This document shows positions 1 through 7,800 of a stretch of 37,003 nucleotides of DNA, in pieces. Every line of letters begins with the position of its first letter. Position 1 is the first letter of the stretch. This stretch comes from Methanobacteriota archaeon (GTDB lineage: Archaea > Thermoplasmatota > E2 > DHVEG-1): NCBI GenBank assembly GCA_026394495.1, contig JAPKYE010000110.1, positions 1 to 37,003 of the forward strand, given 5' to 3'. The translations under genes and the position numbers were made by a program. The notes under the pieces are model-generated. The model did no database searches. It was not told where the DNA came from and saw only the letters and a list, made by a program, of their open reading frames with translations.

Positions 1-2
1 GT

Positions 3-29
3 TTTTCAGCCTTTTTTACTGGCTGAAAA
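3..29. terminator. Hairpin with 9-bp perfect stem at left edge
   Basis: TTTTCAGCC at 3-11 pairs perfectly with GGCTGAAAA at 21-29 around a T-rich 9-base loop. It may be the terminator of a gene to the left of the window. It also overlaps the reading frame that stays open upstream of the next gene, so its role is uncertain. Confidence 0.35.
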
Positions 30-40
30 CCAAAAAAAAT

Positions 41-739
41 GTGAAGTGCGAAATGTGTTCTAATCAAGAAAAGAACGATCACCTGCGGAATTCAGGTTTG
101 AAATTTAAACCAGATATCGTAATAGTTCCCGAATGTGAAAAAATTGGTGAACAAACAACCAAGAGTCTTTGGTTTGGAGAAAAAAAGAAAAAAGGGTTAG
201 GTATTTTTTCATATTCTAATTTTGATCTTGAGCTTAATAAAAACTATAATCCATCCTTTAGATATATAATCCCAATCAAAGTAACTGGTGATGTTAGTTT
301 TAATCTTTTAGCTATTTGGGCAATGAATGAGCCAAATAATGTAAAACAAAGATATATTGGACAAATATATTCTGCAATTGATCATTACAAAGAACTACTT
401 GATGAACCCATAATTATTATTGGAGATTTCAACTGGAACGTGATTTGGGATACAAAATTAGATTATCCTTTAAATGGCACTCTAACAGATATAATCAACA
501 TTCTAAAAAATAAAAATATTGTAAGTACATATCACACATATTACAAAGAAGAATTTGGGATGGAAACCAAACCAACATTATTTATGTATCATAAAAAAGA
601 AAAATCGTATCATATCGACTATTGTTTTGCTTCAAGAAATTTTAAAATAAACAATGTAGAAGTGGGAATTTTTTCCGATTGGATAAAAAGTAGTGACCAT
701 GTTCCAATTATCGTAACATTTGAAGAAACATTTTCTTAG
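41..739 (+). CDS. Endonuclease/exonuclease/phosphatase-family protein, N-terminus uncertain
   Basis: The protein matches the metal-dependent endonuclease/exonuclease/phosphatase fold (relatives include exonuclease III and DNase I-like phosphodiesterases). Visible family motifs are PDIVIVPEC near residue 24 (metal-binding Glu), IIIGDFNWN near residue 133 (catalytic Asp and Asn), YHIDYCFAS, and the C-terminal SDHVPIIV with the catalytic Asp-His pair. The usual first strand with the WNxN motif is not recognisable in the first 20 residues. The only early start in frame is a GTG at 41 without a clear ribosome-binding site, and the frame is open back to the window edge. The 5' end may therefore lie outside the window or be decayed. 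Substrate is unknown: it could cleave nucleic acid or a phosphoester. There is no signal peptide, so it is probably cytoplasmic. Confidence 0.75.
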   Translation: MKCEMCSNQEKNDHLRNSGLKFKPDIVIVPECEKIGEQTTKSLWFGEKKKKGLGIFSYSNFDLELNKNYNPSFRYIIPIKVTGDVSFNLLAIWAMNEPNNVKQRYIGQIYSAIDHYKELLDEPIIIIGDFNWNVIWDTKLDYPLNGTLTDIINILKNKNIVSTYHTYYKEEFGMETKPTLFMYHKKEKSYHIDYCFASRNFKINNVEVGIFSDWIKSSDHVPIIVTFEETFS

Positions 740-742
740 AAA

Positions 743-850
743 TTAAAAATTCGGTGGAATATTTTTGTTGTCAATAATACAAAACTTACAATCATCACAG
801 ATCCCTTTAGGGTTATCTGTTTCTTTTGTGCCACAGAGTTTACAGAACAT
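743..850 (-). CDS. 35-residue zinc-ribbon micro-protein
   Basis: A tiny reading frame starts 21 bases after the stop of the lipoprotein gene and is probably its operon partner. AGAGGT lies 5 bases before the ATG, a good ribosome-binding site. The product has Cys at residues 3, 6, 18, 21 and 24, giving two CxxC knuckles (FCKLCGT and ICDDCKFC) that could bind one zinc ion. The central segment GTKETDNPKGICDDC recurs in decayed form at 2356-2460, 7725-7800 and 8309-8377, so this is the best-preserved member of a small dispersed family. Function is unknown. Zinc ribbons of this size usually mediate protein or nucleic-acid contacts. Confidence 0.6.
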   Translation of the reverse strand: MFCKLCGTKETDNPKGICDDCKFCIIDNKNIPPNF

Positions 851-871
851 TTGTTACCTCTTCTAAACAAT

Positions 872-2137
872 TTAGAATGTCCCTGGTAAATGAGGCAAAG
901 GTTGTGCGTTATAAGTTGCCTCGGCATAACTTTGCGGATTCCTAAGAGTAACTGTGATCATATCTCCCTCCTGAATATGAGGGATATTATCATTTGGTCC
1001 AAGTTCATCGCTTTCGAATGTAAAATTCAATTGCGCCTCTTGTCCTGGCAGAATGATTGTTGGTTTTATCGAAGTTTGTTTCTGATGACTACGGAAAATA
1101 TTATCATCAGGACAATTCCTATGGACAATATCACCCTCAGGATAATTCGAACAATGGTAGTTGCTATCTCTAAAGGTTACATCGCAACTAAATTGAATAT
1201 ATTGATCTTCATCCAATAACCCACCACCACAAGTAACCGTTTTCATTCCATTATTTATTACTTTTAACGAAAAGTCATAAAGTTCATTTTCGATGCCAGA
1301 TCCATAGGTGTAGATCATTCGGTTAATTGGAAAATCCGTGATTTCAAGATTACACATTTTGGTTTCGTCATATGGATATTCATCACTATTATCACCTACC
1401 CCATCGTTATCCGAATCATTCCATTCAGTTGGGTCTTTAGGAAAAACATCAACACCATCATTATAACCATCACTATCAGTATCTCGATCCTGAATTGTGA
1501 AAAATGACCAGCTACCAATTAAATCACTTGACACCGCATATCGAAGTATTATATGGACTTCATTCCCATAAGGGTAAGTTTCGCTGATTGTTAGAGTATC
1601 ACCTACTTTAATTATTCCTGTTTTCCAATGAGCCATTATATCATCATTATATTGATATTCAATTTCGTTCCAATCAAACACTTTATTAACCGAGATAACT
1701 GTTAATTTATTATCAGTTTTTTCAAACGAAATTGAAGGGATTTCTTCATCAAATGATCTCAATTTAGTCATAACTGATGTCGGTTTTTCAATAATAGATA
1801 AACATACAAGATTAACAGTATTATCATTATTAGAAAATGAATAATCGTAAATAAATGCTATAGCTTTATCTTCATAATTAATACTTAATTTCCCATCTTT
1901 TATATCCCAAGTTCCATGGGTTTTTGTTTTAGAACCATCAAAAACTATCTTTTCTGGACTTGATCCATAAACAGAAAGAAAGCGTCCATCGTCATAGAAA
2001 ATCCATATGGGATCAAGGAAACTTCCCTGCCAATAATCAAGAAATTTTTCTTTATCATTTGTAGGGCTATTACATCCGCTTAATCCAACACAAACAAGCA
2101 AAAAAACAATTCCAAATAACAATAATTCTTTTTTCAT
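872..2137 (-). CDS. Secreted lipoprotein with thrombospondin type 3-like calcium repeats
   Basis: The 421-residue protein begins with a classic lipoprotein signal: a hydrophobic stretch followed by the lipobox VGLSGC with the lipidated Cys at 22. It should be anchored to the outer face of the membrane. Residues about 30-215 look like an all-beta, lipocalin-like region (WQGSF, GTWDIKDGKLSINY). Residues about 221-262 contain acidic DxDxDG repeats (DTDSDGYNDGVD, DSDNDGVGDNSD) typical of thrombospondin type 3 calcium-binding loops. The C-terminal 150 residues resemble an extracellular beta-sandwich. TTGAGGAGA lies directly before the ATG, and a TATA box at 2171-2178 implies a leader of roughly 10 bases. 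It is followed by the zinc-ribbon gene at 850. The ligand is unknown. Confidence 0.8.
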   Translation of the reverse strand: MKKELLLFGIVFLLVCVGLSGCNSPTNDKEKFLDYWQGSFLDPIWIFYDDGRFLSVYGSSPEKIVFDGSKTKTHGTWDIKDGKLSINYEDKAIAFIYDYSFSNNDNTVNLVCLSIIEKPTSVMTKLRSFDEEIPSISFEKTDNKLTVISVNKVFDWNEIEYQYNDDIMAHWKTGIIKVGDTLTISETYPYGNEVHIILRYAVSSDLIGSWSFFTIQDRDTDSDGYNDGVDVFPKDPTEWNDSDNDGVGDNSDEYPYDETKMCNLEITDFPINRMIYTYGSGIENELYDFSLKVINNGMKTVTCGGGLLDEDQYIQFSCDVTFRDSNYHCSNYPEGDIVHRNCPDDNIFRSHQKQTSIKPTIILPGQEAQLNFTFESDELGPNDNIPHIQEGDMITVTLRNPQSYAEATYNAQPLPHLPGTF

Positions 2138-2168
2138 TCCATTCTCCTCAATCCTAAAATCAACTAAT

Positions 2169-2195
2169 CCTTTATAAACCCTCAGATAACGGATG
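2169..2195 (-). promoter_or_regulatory. TATA box with conserved upstream element
   Basis: Read on the minus strand, CATCCGTTATCT lies immediately upstream of TTTATAAAGG, about 32 bases before the lipoprotein start. The same 27-base segment with only three mismatches occurs at 10628-10654 in front of the PH-SHOCT gene. The TATA part is a standard archaeal promoter. The conserved upstream block may be a BRE extension or a regulator-binding site. Confidence 0.6.
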
Positions 2196-2355
2196 CTAAT
2201 CTGTAGAAATAAAAAGAAAAAAACAAAAGAAAGTTTTAGATGGAGAAGAACCGATACGAAAATTTAGATTATGCCAAAATTGGTGATCAATCTGAGAAAT
2301 TCCTTCCTGTTGGACTCGTCGCACTCTGCCGGGCCCATCTACATTTCAACATATC

Positions 2356-2460
2356 TTAAAGATTCGGCGTAATATCCTTATCATCTAAAATACAAAACTT
2401 ACAATCATCACAAATCCCATCAGGGTTACCCGTCTCTTCCGTTCCACAGATTTTATTGAA
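2356..2460 (-). pseudogene. Decayed copy of the zinc-ribbon micro-gene (type 2)
   Basis: The frame reads FNKICGTEETGNPDGICDDC and ends DDKDITPNL before a stop at 2356. It aligns with the intact 35-residue protein at 743-850 along its whole length. The start codon is missing (a stop lies three codons upstream) and the first cysteine is replaced by Asn. It follows, on the same strand, a copy of the type 1 ribbon at 2483-2593. The same order is seen at 8309-8493. Confidence 0.5.
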
Positions 2461-2482
2461 TATGTATTAATTTCCTATAGAT

Positions 2483-2593
2483 CTATACCATTCCTGAGCT
2501 GAGCATTGCTGATTGGCAATTACGGCAGATCGGTGTTTCTTCATCGTCCCTGAGTTCTGATCCGTATATCGTACAATATCTCAGTTCTGCCAT
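2483..2593 (-). pseudogene. Degenerate zinc-ribbon micro-gene (type 1)
   Basis: A 36-residue frame begins MAELRYCTIYGSELRDDEE and ends CRNCQSAMLSSGMV. It is clearly related to the frame at 8386-8493 (CKICGSEL, CLNCQSAM, SSGMA). The second cysteine of the first CxxC is changed to Tyr, and no ribosome-binding site is visible before the ATG. It is probably a dead or dying copy, although a short protein could still be made. Confidence 0.45.
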
Positions 2594-2654
2594 TGTTTTG
2601 ATCATTCCAGACAATATTCTTTATCCTTTGTCATTATTTATTTTTTCATCTCTG

Positions 2655-2960
2655 TCCCGGCATTTCCTATCGGTGCCTGGTATTTCACTCGAAAACCCGC
2701 CAATTCCCAAGTCTGTCACCTGAAACACCCTTCAATGACCAGTTCCAGGATGGGTTCATTGACAGCCATTTTCCAGGAGTAACTCATTTCTCAACTATGT
2801 CACTTTTCCATTTCCCAAGTTTGTCACCTGAAAGTGCCCTTGTTGAATCTGTGTCCTCCGAGACAAAATTCCCAACGGTGTCACCTGGGAAATTCCCATC
2901 TGTGTCACTTTTGATTTCCCAACAGTGTGACGTAACGTTTCCCATCTGTGTGACGTATCA
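2655..2960. repeat. Dispersed array, copy 1: short imperfect direct repeats
   Basis: The plus strand carries about seven variants of TTTCCCAnCTGTGTCACCT, at about 2702, 2785, 2809, 2867, 2890, 2913 and 2938. The last four are spaced by 23-25 bases. Between the units is a shared non-repetitive segment (for example CACCTGAAAGTGCCCTTGTT near 2826) that recurs almost unchanged near 9180, so the whole 300-base block is the dispersed unit. The array ends just before the promoter of the toxin-antitoxin pair. Confidence 0.8.
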
Positions 2961-3066
2961 TTTCTTATTTTCATTGTATAGATTTTTTTCTGAATACGTA
3001 CACCGATATCCTTTGAGCAAAATCTTTAAATAAGTAAACACACATATTATACTTATAGGGAAGATT

Positions 3067-3291
3067 ATGACGAATATGACGTTATCAGTCCCGGAAGAAC
3101 TCCATAAAATAATGAAAAAACACTCAGAGATCAAGTGGAGCGAAGTCGCAAGGCAAGCGATGTGGACGCAGGCACGAAAAATCGAGCTCATGGATAAAAT
3201 CATATCAAAAAGTGAACTTACTGAGAAAGATGCGGAGTCCATAGGAAGAAAAATTAAGCACGATATCGCAAAAAAACATGGACTGGTGTAA
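3067..3291 (+). CDS. Putative VapB-like antitoxin
   Basis: The 74-residue protein starts [15 protein letters not shown] and continues [11 protein letters not shown], a pattern common in ribbon-helix-helix or AbrB-like antitoxins of archaeal VapBC systems: a short strand followed by two helices, then a charged C-terminal tail. Its stop codon overlaps the start of the PIN-domain gene by one base (TAATG), which indicates translational coupling. AGGGAAG lies 4-10 bases before the ATG at 3067, and a second ATG follows at 3076. A TATA-like TTTAAATA at 3025-3032 gives a plausible promoter. It should neutralise the downstream toxin and repress its own promoter. That is family knowledge, not shown here. 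Confidence 0.75.
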   Translation: MTNMTLSVPEELHKIMKKHSEIKWSEVARQAMWTQARKIELMDKIISKSELTEKDAESIGRKIKHDIAKKHGLV

Positions 3292-3695
3292 TGAAACTCG
3301 TCATCGACACCAACAAAATCATTGCAGCACTCATCAAAAATGGTCTCTCACGACAGATTATCACGAATCCGATCTTTTCATTCATCACACCCGACCATAC
3401 CCTTGATGAGATATCGAGTTATGAAACAGTCATTCGAAAGAAAGGAAAACTTTCAAAGAAAGAATTTGACCTTTTGTTCGCCCTTCTTTTTGGATATATT
3501 ACGATCATTCCAAAGGAAGAATATACCAAATTTCTTCCTATGGCTCAAACACTGATTGAGGATGTTGACGATGTCCCTTTTATCGCACTATGTCTTGCAG
3601 TAAAAACTGATGGAATATGGAGCGATGATACGCATTTTCATACGCATCAAAAATTCATGATATTCCGTACAAAAGATTTAATTTCCTTGCTTTAA
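3291..3695 (+). CDS. PIN-domain ribonuclease toxin (VapC-like)
   Basis: The 134-residue protein has the PIN-domain acidic cluster: Asp6 in LVIDTNKI, Glu40 in LDEI, Asp94 in DVDDVPFIAL, and Asp112/113 in WSDDTHF. These residues bind magnesium or manganese in VapC-type toxins, which cut specific RNAs. The length is normal for the family. It overlaps the antitoxin gene by one base. Short repeat arrays lie directly upstream (2655-2960) and downstream (3835-4035), so the pair sits between two copies of the same dispersed sequence. Its RNA target cannot be read from the sequence. Confidence 0.85.
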   Translation: MKLVIDTNKIIAALIKNGLSRQIITNPIFSFITPDHTLDEISSYETVIRKKGKLSKKEFDLLFALLFGYITIIPKEEYTKFLPMAQTLIEDVDDVPFIALCLAVKTDGIWSDDTHFHTHQKFMIFRTKDLISLL

Positions 3696-3834
3696 AAACC
3701 CCTCTATGTCTTTTTTTTGGTGTGGTGGGGCGTTACCCTGTCTCCATGACTGCGGCCACTCGGCTTTCTGAGGCATATCGGTATGTCTGCGGCTATCTGG
3801 TATCGTCCTTGATCGGCTTTTTGAAAAAGAACCC

Positions 3835-4035
3835 TGCATTTTCCATAGGTGAATCTGGTATTTATCATCAGTGTAATCGGTATTTCCTATCACTGAACCC
3901 GGTAATTCCCATCCTTGTGACATGCAACCCTGTCGTTGACCAGTTTTTCAGACAGCCTCATTGACTAGTAAAAATAGGGGGAAAAACACTTCTCATCTTT
4001 GAGACTTTTTATTTCCCAACTATGTCGCCTTAAGT
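3835..4035. repeat. Dispersed array, copy 2 (diverged)
   Basis: This copy shares GGTATTTCCTATC, a TTCCCATCCTTGTGACATG unit near 3909, a CGTTGACCAG segment near 3935 and a TTTCCCAACTATGTCGCCTT unit near 4012 with the copies at 2655 and 9005. It is shorter and more diverged, with fewer repeat units. It lies between the PIN toxin gene and the Doc-like gene, in the same orientation as the other copies. Confidence 0.6.
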
Positions 4036-4143
4036 CTTTCATTGTTGTTGCTCATACGATCAGTGCAACAACAATGGTTATACTTATATCGAGCAGGAGT
4101 AACAATCTTTTTTATCATGATATCCTTTCTTAGATTTGACTTT

Positions 4144-4635
4144 ATGTTTGCCAAAACAAATAAATGGCTGGAAACAGAACAATTCGTCTACGAAGAAATA
4201 AACGAAATTAAATACCCAACGAAAGAAACAATCATCATGATTCATGATTACCTGATTGAAACATTTATTGTAGAAGGAGAATCCGCGCATAGGGGAATTA
4301 TGTCTGATGCTGCACTTTCTTTTCATGGCATCCAAGCATACCAGGATGAAAAAGAAAACAAAAAAGAAGACATCATTTTGAAAGGGGCATTGATTTTTAA
4401 TCAATTTCTTCAAGCAGGTCATCCCTTTGTCGACGGTAACAAACGAACAGGATTTATCACATTGTGGTTATTTCTTACACTCAATGGTTTCAGATTAAAA
4501 GTCTCATCATGGGCATATAAAAAACATCTGAAACAAATTAACAAATGGGCGATGGAAACAGATTCAGATAATATTACTGAAATTGTACATTGGATAAAAC
4601 AAAACGTTATCTGGATAAACGATATGAAAAAATAA
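4144..4635 (+). CDS. Doc-type Fic-domain protein (probable toxin)
   Basis: Starting at the ATG at 4144, the 163-residue protein contains HPFVDGNKRTG at residues 93-103, the complete Fic motif HxFxDGNKRxG. An N-terminal YPTKETIIMIHDYLIETF helix and the GIMSDAALSF segment match Doc (death on curing). Fic proteins transfer AMP or another phosphate-containing group to target proteins; Doc phosphorylates EF-Tu. An ATG at 4117 and one further upstream are in frame, but the extra N-terminus is hydrophobic and unlike Doc. No ribosome-binding site decides the start. No upstream antitoxin gene is evident. A 37-residue frame (4642-4755) lies tail to tail on the other strand and is the only nearby partner candidate. 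Confidence 0.8.
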   Translation: MFAKTNKWLETEQFVYEEINEIKYPTKETIIMIHDYLIETFIVEGESAHRGIMSDAALSFHGIQAYQDEKENKKEDIILKGALIFNQFLQAGHPFVDGNKRTGFITLWLFLTLNGFRLKVSSWAYKKHLKQINKWAMETDSDNITEIVHWIKQNVIWINDMKK

Positions 4636-4641
4636 AAAATT

Positions 4642-4755
4642 TTAGTCAGCGAGTTTTTTCAATAGTTTCTTATTTTTTTTTATAAATTGATTGAATTCCT
4701 TTGAAAGATCAACAGATCCACGAGTCATTTTATGTTTTTTTTGAGATTCTGCCAT
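4642..4755 (-). CDS. 37-residue basic protein of unknown function
   Basis: This small frame reads MAESQKKHKMTRGSVDLSKE and ends NKKLLKKLAD. It is preceded by AGGAAG four bases before the ATG and by a strong TATA sequence (CTATAAATAG on the minus strand, at 4792-4801), a spacing that gives a leader of about 15 bases. These signals argue that it is a real gene. It is rich in Lys and predicted to be helical. It converges on the Doc-like gene with a six-base gap. It could be an antitoxin or an unrelated small protein; the family is not recognised. Confidence 0.5.
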   Translation of the reverse strand: MAESQKKHKMTRGSVDLSKEFNQFIKKNKKLLKKLAD

Positions 4756-4791
4756 ACGACTTCCTACTCAAGTATTATTTATTCTTCTCCT

Positions 4792-4801
4792 CTATTTATA
4801 G
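4792..4801 (-). promoter_or_regulatory. TATA box of the 37-residue gene
   Basis: CTATAAATAG on the minus strand lies about 40 bases upstream of the ATG at 4755 and predicts a start of transcription near 4771. Confidence 0.5.
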
Positions 4802-4844
4802 ATTGTTATGACGAAAGTTAAATTGTCATCCCCGTTTTTATCGC

Positions 4845-4885
4845 TTTTCTTTTCCCAAGTTTGTGACCTAGCATTTCTCATTTTC
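4845..4885. repeat. Fragment of the dispersed array
   Basis: A single unit, TTTTCCCAAGTTTGTGACCT near 4850, followed by AGCATTTCTCATTTTCATT, resembles the end of the arrays at 2655-2960 and 9005-9345. It lies just beyond the Doc-like gene and its convergent small gene, so array sequence occurs on both sides of that pair as well. Confidence 0.45.
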
Positions 4886-4925
4886 ATTACCTTTAAGCAT
4901 TATAAAAAATAAAGTACAAAAATGA

Positions 4926-5105
4926 TCAGGATGGGATAATTGTTTTAAGTCTTGAGTTTTTCTGAGGAGATTTCAGTGTTATTTTCGTTTGTTTCTTTAG
5001 TTTTGAAGGGGTTTCGGAATCAGCGATTTTTTTAGCGAGTTCAAAATCAAATTTTAGGATCACCTGTACAAGTTTATTGTCAAGAAATTCGTCAATAGTC
5101 GATAT
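4926..5105 (-). pseudogene. Start-less remnant reading frame
   Basis: The minus strand has an open stretch of about 59 codons (STIDEFLDNKLVQVILKFDF, then ELAKKIADSE) that looks protein-like but has no ATG and begins right after an in-frame stop. A frame with an ATG at 5139 (MEVAVFYFNVVDIDY) leads into it but ends in a stop, suggesting a frameshift. The family is not recognised. It may be a decayed gene; the rest of 4756-5166 holds only the array fragment and AT-rich sequence. Confidence 0.25.
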
Positions 5106-5166
5106 CTACTACGTTAAAATAAAATACTGCTACCTCCATATCAATACCTGAAAAGTGGAAATCAAA

Positions 5167-6600
5167 ATGAACCGAATCGGAACCACAGCAATACTGTTCT
5201 TGTTCCTTGGAGTAGCACTCTCACCGATCAGTACCGGCTCTCAGTTGAACAAAAACACGATGATACAAAAGGAAAATATCACACCTTCATCAAAGACAAC
5301 AGAAGATACTCCGACAATGACCCCTGAAGACGAAGGGGATCATTTTCCTTGCGGATGTGAATGGTGGTGGCTCTACACCATGTGCACACTCGAAGATGGA
5401 AGCGAATGGGATATCTGCATTCAATTCTTATACCAGATGAATTGGACAAAAACACAATGGTCGAGTACCGACGGCGTCTCCTATCTGAGGATTCAAAGCT
5501 GGGATCGACACACCGGGGATCTGTTTACCTCCATGCATATCAACACCCACCCTAGATCATTTCATCATGAAAAAGAGAAGGTGAATCTCACCTACTACGA
5601 CTCCACCATGACCGGGGTATACCCAAACTATACTGCCTTTATCCATGACGATACCAACAATATATCGATGACGGTGGAAATCACTGCAACCGCTGCTCCA
5701 TACTTAGCAGGGACTGAATCAGTTGGAGGGGTTATTCCCTGGGGAACCGGCTCGTTTCAATACTGGACACTCCCATTGGTAACGCTCTATGGGACACTCA
5801 CAAAAAAGAATGTTTCCTCATCAGTCACTGGGATAGGGTACATGGAACATTTCTTTGGTGACGCACATTTATTTGATACGTTTCTGCGAACGAAATCACT
5901 TCGTGATCTTCTCCAACTCTACAGCCTGTATTCCTCATTTGAAAAATGGATCCTGAAAGAAAACCTAAAAAACGGATTAATCTCATTGAACTCACTGGAT
6001 ACCAGCACGGATAACTTCGTTGGTTACGATTGGATTTGGACAGGGTTTGACAATGGATGGAGTATGATCCTCTACCGCCTCTCTGCATTCACGGTCAATG
6101 ACGGACAATCACTGGGAGTAATCGTGATATCTGATGGGAACTCCTCATGGGAATTCGGGGATCTCTATATCAAAGTGCTCAGAGAAGCCTATCTCAAAGA
6201 ACGAGATATGTATCTTCCCATGGATTTTGAAATCATCGCAAGAAAAGACGCAAAAGAATTCCATGTCGTATTTAACAGCACGACAAATGTCACTACCATG
6301 TACTTTAAAAAAGGGTTTTTTGAATTCGGGAATTTTCTTGTGGCGGGAGAGGCACACGGATATTTTAAAGACAATGACACACTGATACCTCTCACGGGAA
6401 AAGGAACCAATACACCACTACGGTACATCCCCCGATTCATTAAACATATCTCTTCAAATATCGAATTGATTTTACCGCCAAAAGGTATGGGTATTTTCCT
6501 CCAAAAAGTCACCCACTATTTCGGGATTAAAATCAGCTTTAAATTGTTGTTACGTCCAATCTTTACGCTCTCGTTCTCTATTACCCCATCCCCATCCTGA
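5167..6600 (+). CDS. Secreted AttH/CrtC-like lipocalin-fold protein
   Basis: The protein begins with a signal peptide (MNRIGTTAILFLFLGVALSP) and should be exported. After a low-complexity Thr/Glu linker it has CEWWWLYTMCTLEDGSEWDI, matching the EWWYF...DG opening of the AttH/CrtC (hydroxyneurosporene synthase-like) double-lipocalin fold. Further family features are TGIGYMEHFFGD near residue 220 and the tryptophan-rich WIWTGFDNGWSMILYRL near residue 290. CrtC hydrates carotenoids, whereas many AttH-like proteins have unknown activity. Nothing here points to carotenoids. The length, about 477 residues, is slightly above the family norm. ATG 5167 is preferred over GTG 5155 because the signal peptide begins there. 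It stands alone, followed on the same strand by another secreted protein. Confidence 0.65.
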   Translation: MNRIGTTAILFLFLGVALSPISTGSQLNKNTMIQKENITPSSKTTEDTPTMTPEDEGDHFPCGCEWWWLYTMCTLEDGSEWDICIQFLYQMNWTKTQWSSTDGVSYLRIQSWDRHTGDLFTSMHINTHPRSFHHEKEKVNLTYYDSTMTGVYPNYTAFIHDDTNNISMTVEITATAAPYLAGTESVGGVIPWGTGSFQYWTLPLVTLYGTLTKKNVSSSVTGIGYMEHFFGDAHLFDTFLRTKSLRDLLQLYSLYSSFEKWILKENLKNGLISLNSLDTSTDNFVGYDWIWTGFDNGWSMILYRLSAFTVNDGQSLGVIVISDGNSSWEFGDLYIKVLREAYLKERDMYLPMDFEIIARKDAKEFHVVFNSTTNVTTMYFKKGFFEFGNFLVAGEAHGYFKDNDTLIPLTGKGTNTPLRYIPRFIKHISSNIELILPPKGMGIFLQKVTHYFGIKISFKLLLRPIFTLSFSITPSPS

Positions 6601-6710
6601 ACAAAAAAAATCCCGTTTTAGTCGCCTGACTTCATACCAATATACTTATGATGCTTTCAAGGATATGTTTTTACAGAAAAAAGAATTATCAGACCCCCGG
6701 AGCAGAAACC

Positions 6711-7586
6711 ATGAACGATGACGGAAGAAGGAAACGAACCATATTCTCTCTTCTCTGTTTTGGGTTGTTACTTATCGTAACAGTGTACGTTCTTCAAAAC
6801 GAGGGATACATAAACATCAACGTTAACATTACACCACCTCCATACCAACCCTCGATATATCAAACGAATGAACAACTATCCTATTCCCCTATATCTATAC
6901 ATTTTGGTACACATGAACAGGGGTGGACAGGGACAAAATCATTATATATATGGAATACTGGCACGGGGACGCTTACCTACACAATAAATTCGGATGCATC
7001 TTGGATTTCAGTATATATAACAAGTGGCAGTTCTAATGGCGAATCTGATGTTATTACGCTCAGTGTTGCAAATACCGAGTATATGTCTGGATACTACTCT
7101 GGCGATGTTCAGATTTTGTCAAATGGTGGATCTGGTATAGTTCATGTGGAAATAACGATCACTTCACCAAGTCAACAAGAACCTTCACCAGAAATAACAT
7201 ACATTGCCGTATTAGACCCAGGTTATGTTCTTACAACCACCCTTGCCTCAGGAAGCCAAGGTTACATTTACTATGAATACGAAAACATTTGTCACAACAA
7301 TCAAATAGAGATGTATCAGTCTGTCGCTTTTTTTGATCTGAACTCAGGAGTCTGTTATGCGAATTTCCCGTTCCGCTTTCCACTACAGACATGCGGACAG
7401 TTATACCAAAATGAAATCGACATCACGAGAGGAAACTCCTCTTGTATGAACGGAAAATGCTACACAAGTGTCCCTTGTTATATCTCTCAATATTATCCTA
7501 CCGGGGATCAAAAAGCGGTTGTTACAATAACTGATTATATAACAGGAAAAAGTACCAATACGACAATATATTATTCATTGACGTGA
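6711..7586 (+). CDS. Membrane-anchored protein with a BACON-like beta domain
   Basis: From ATG 6711 (GGAG eight bases upstream) the protein has a charged N-terminus and one hydrophobic segment (IFSLLCFGLLLIVTVYVL), acting as signal or anchor. The region ISIHFGTHEQG through IVHVEITIT (about residues 60-150) matches the pattern of BACON or similar Ig-like domains: STGTLTYTI, SDASWISV, SGSSNGESDVITLSV and a YSGDVQILSNGGS repeat. BACON domains are thought to bind carbohydrate or mucin, but here this is only a fold guess. The C-terminal half has several cysteines (CHNN, GVCY, QTCG, SSCMNGKC, VPCY) that could form disulfides outside the cell. In-frame starts exist from 6648 but would precede the anchor with an odd 21-residue extension. 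Confidence 0.6.
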   Translation: MNDDGRRKRTIFSLLCFGLLLIVTVYVLQNEGYININVNITPPPYQPSIYQTNEQLSYSPISIHFGTHEQGWTGTKSLYIWNTGTGTLTYTINSDASWISVYITSGSSNGESDVITLSVANTEYMSGYYSGDVQILSNGGSGIVHVEITITSPSQQEPSPEITYIAVLDPGYVLTTTLASGSQGYIYYEYENICHNNQIEMYQSVAFFDLNSGVCYANFPFRFPLQTCGQLYQNEIDITRGNSSCMNGKCYTSVPCYISQYYPTGDQKAVVTITDYITGKSTNTTIYYSLT

Positions 7587-7724
7587 CAATAATTAAAACG
7601 ATGTTTTATTCTATGAATAAAAAAATTTTGTAAATAATTTATGAATGAACACATCTCTGGTTTCTTGTGAGTTGCTTCAATAAAAAAAAGATGAGAATAC
7701 GATTTTTACTATTTTTAAGTTGGA

Positions 7725-7800
7725 GATCTTTATCGGAAATAATATAGAACTTGCAATCATCGCAGATCCCATCAGGATATCGTTTTTGATTTTTTTTATC
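7725..7800 (-). pseudogene. Remnant of a zinc-ribbon micro-gene (type 2)
   Basis: The minus strand reads RYPDGICDDCKFYIISDKDL, which aligns with NPDGICDDCKFCILDDKDI of the copies at 743 and 2356. The first CxxC half and the start codon are gone. It lies directly after the stop of the secreted-protein gene at 7796, the same position relative to its neighbour as the intact copy after the lipoprotein gene. Confidence 0.5.

Noticed and set aside
2240-2359. Plus-strand 39-codon frame (MEKNRYENLDYAKIGDQSEK...)
   Set aside because: No ribosome-binding site, no recognised family, and the frame overlaps a decayed zinc-ribbon copy at its end. Possible but unsupported.
2797-3033. Plus-strand reading frame with FPSVSPG-like repeats
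   Set aside because: The translation only reflects the short DNA repeats; unit spacing of 22-25 bases changes frame, and no ribosome-binding site is present.
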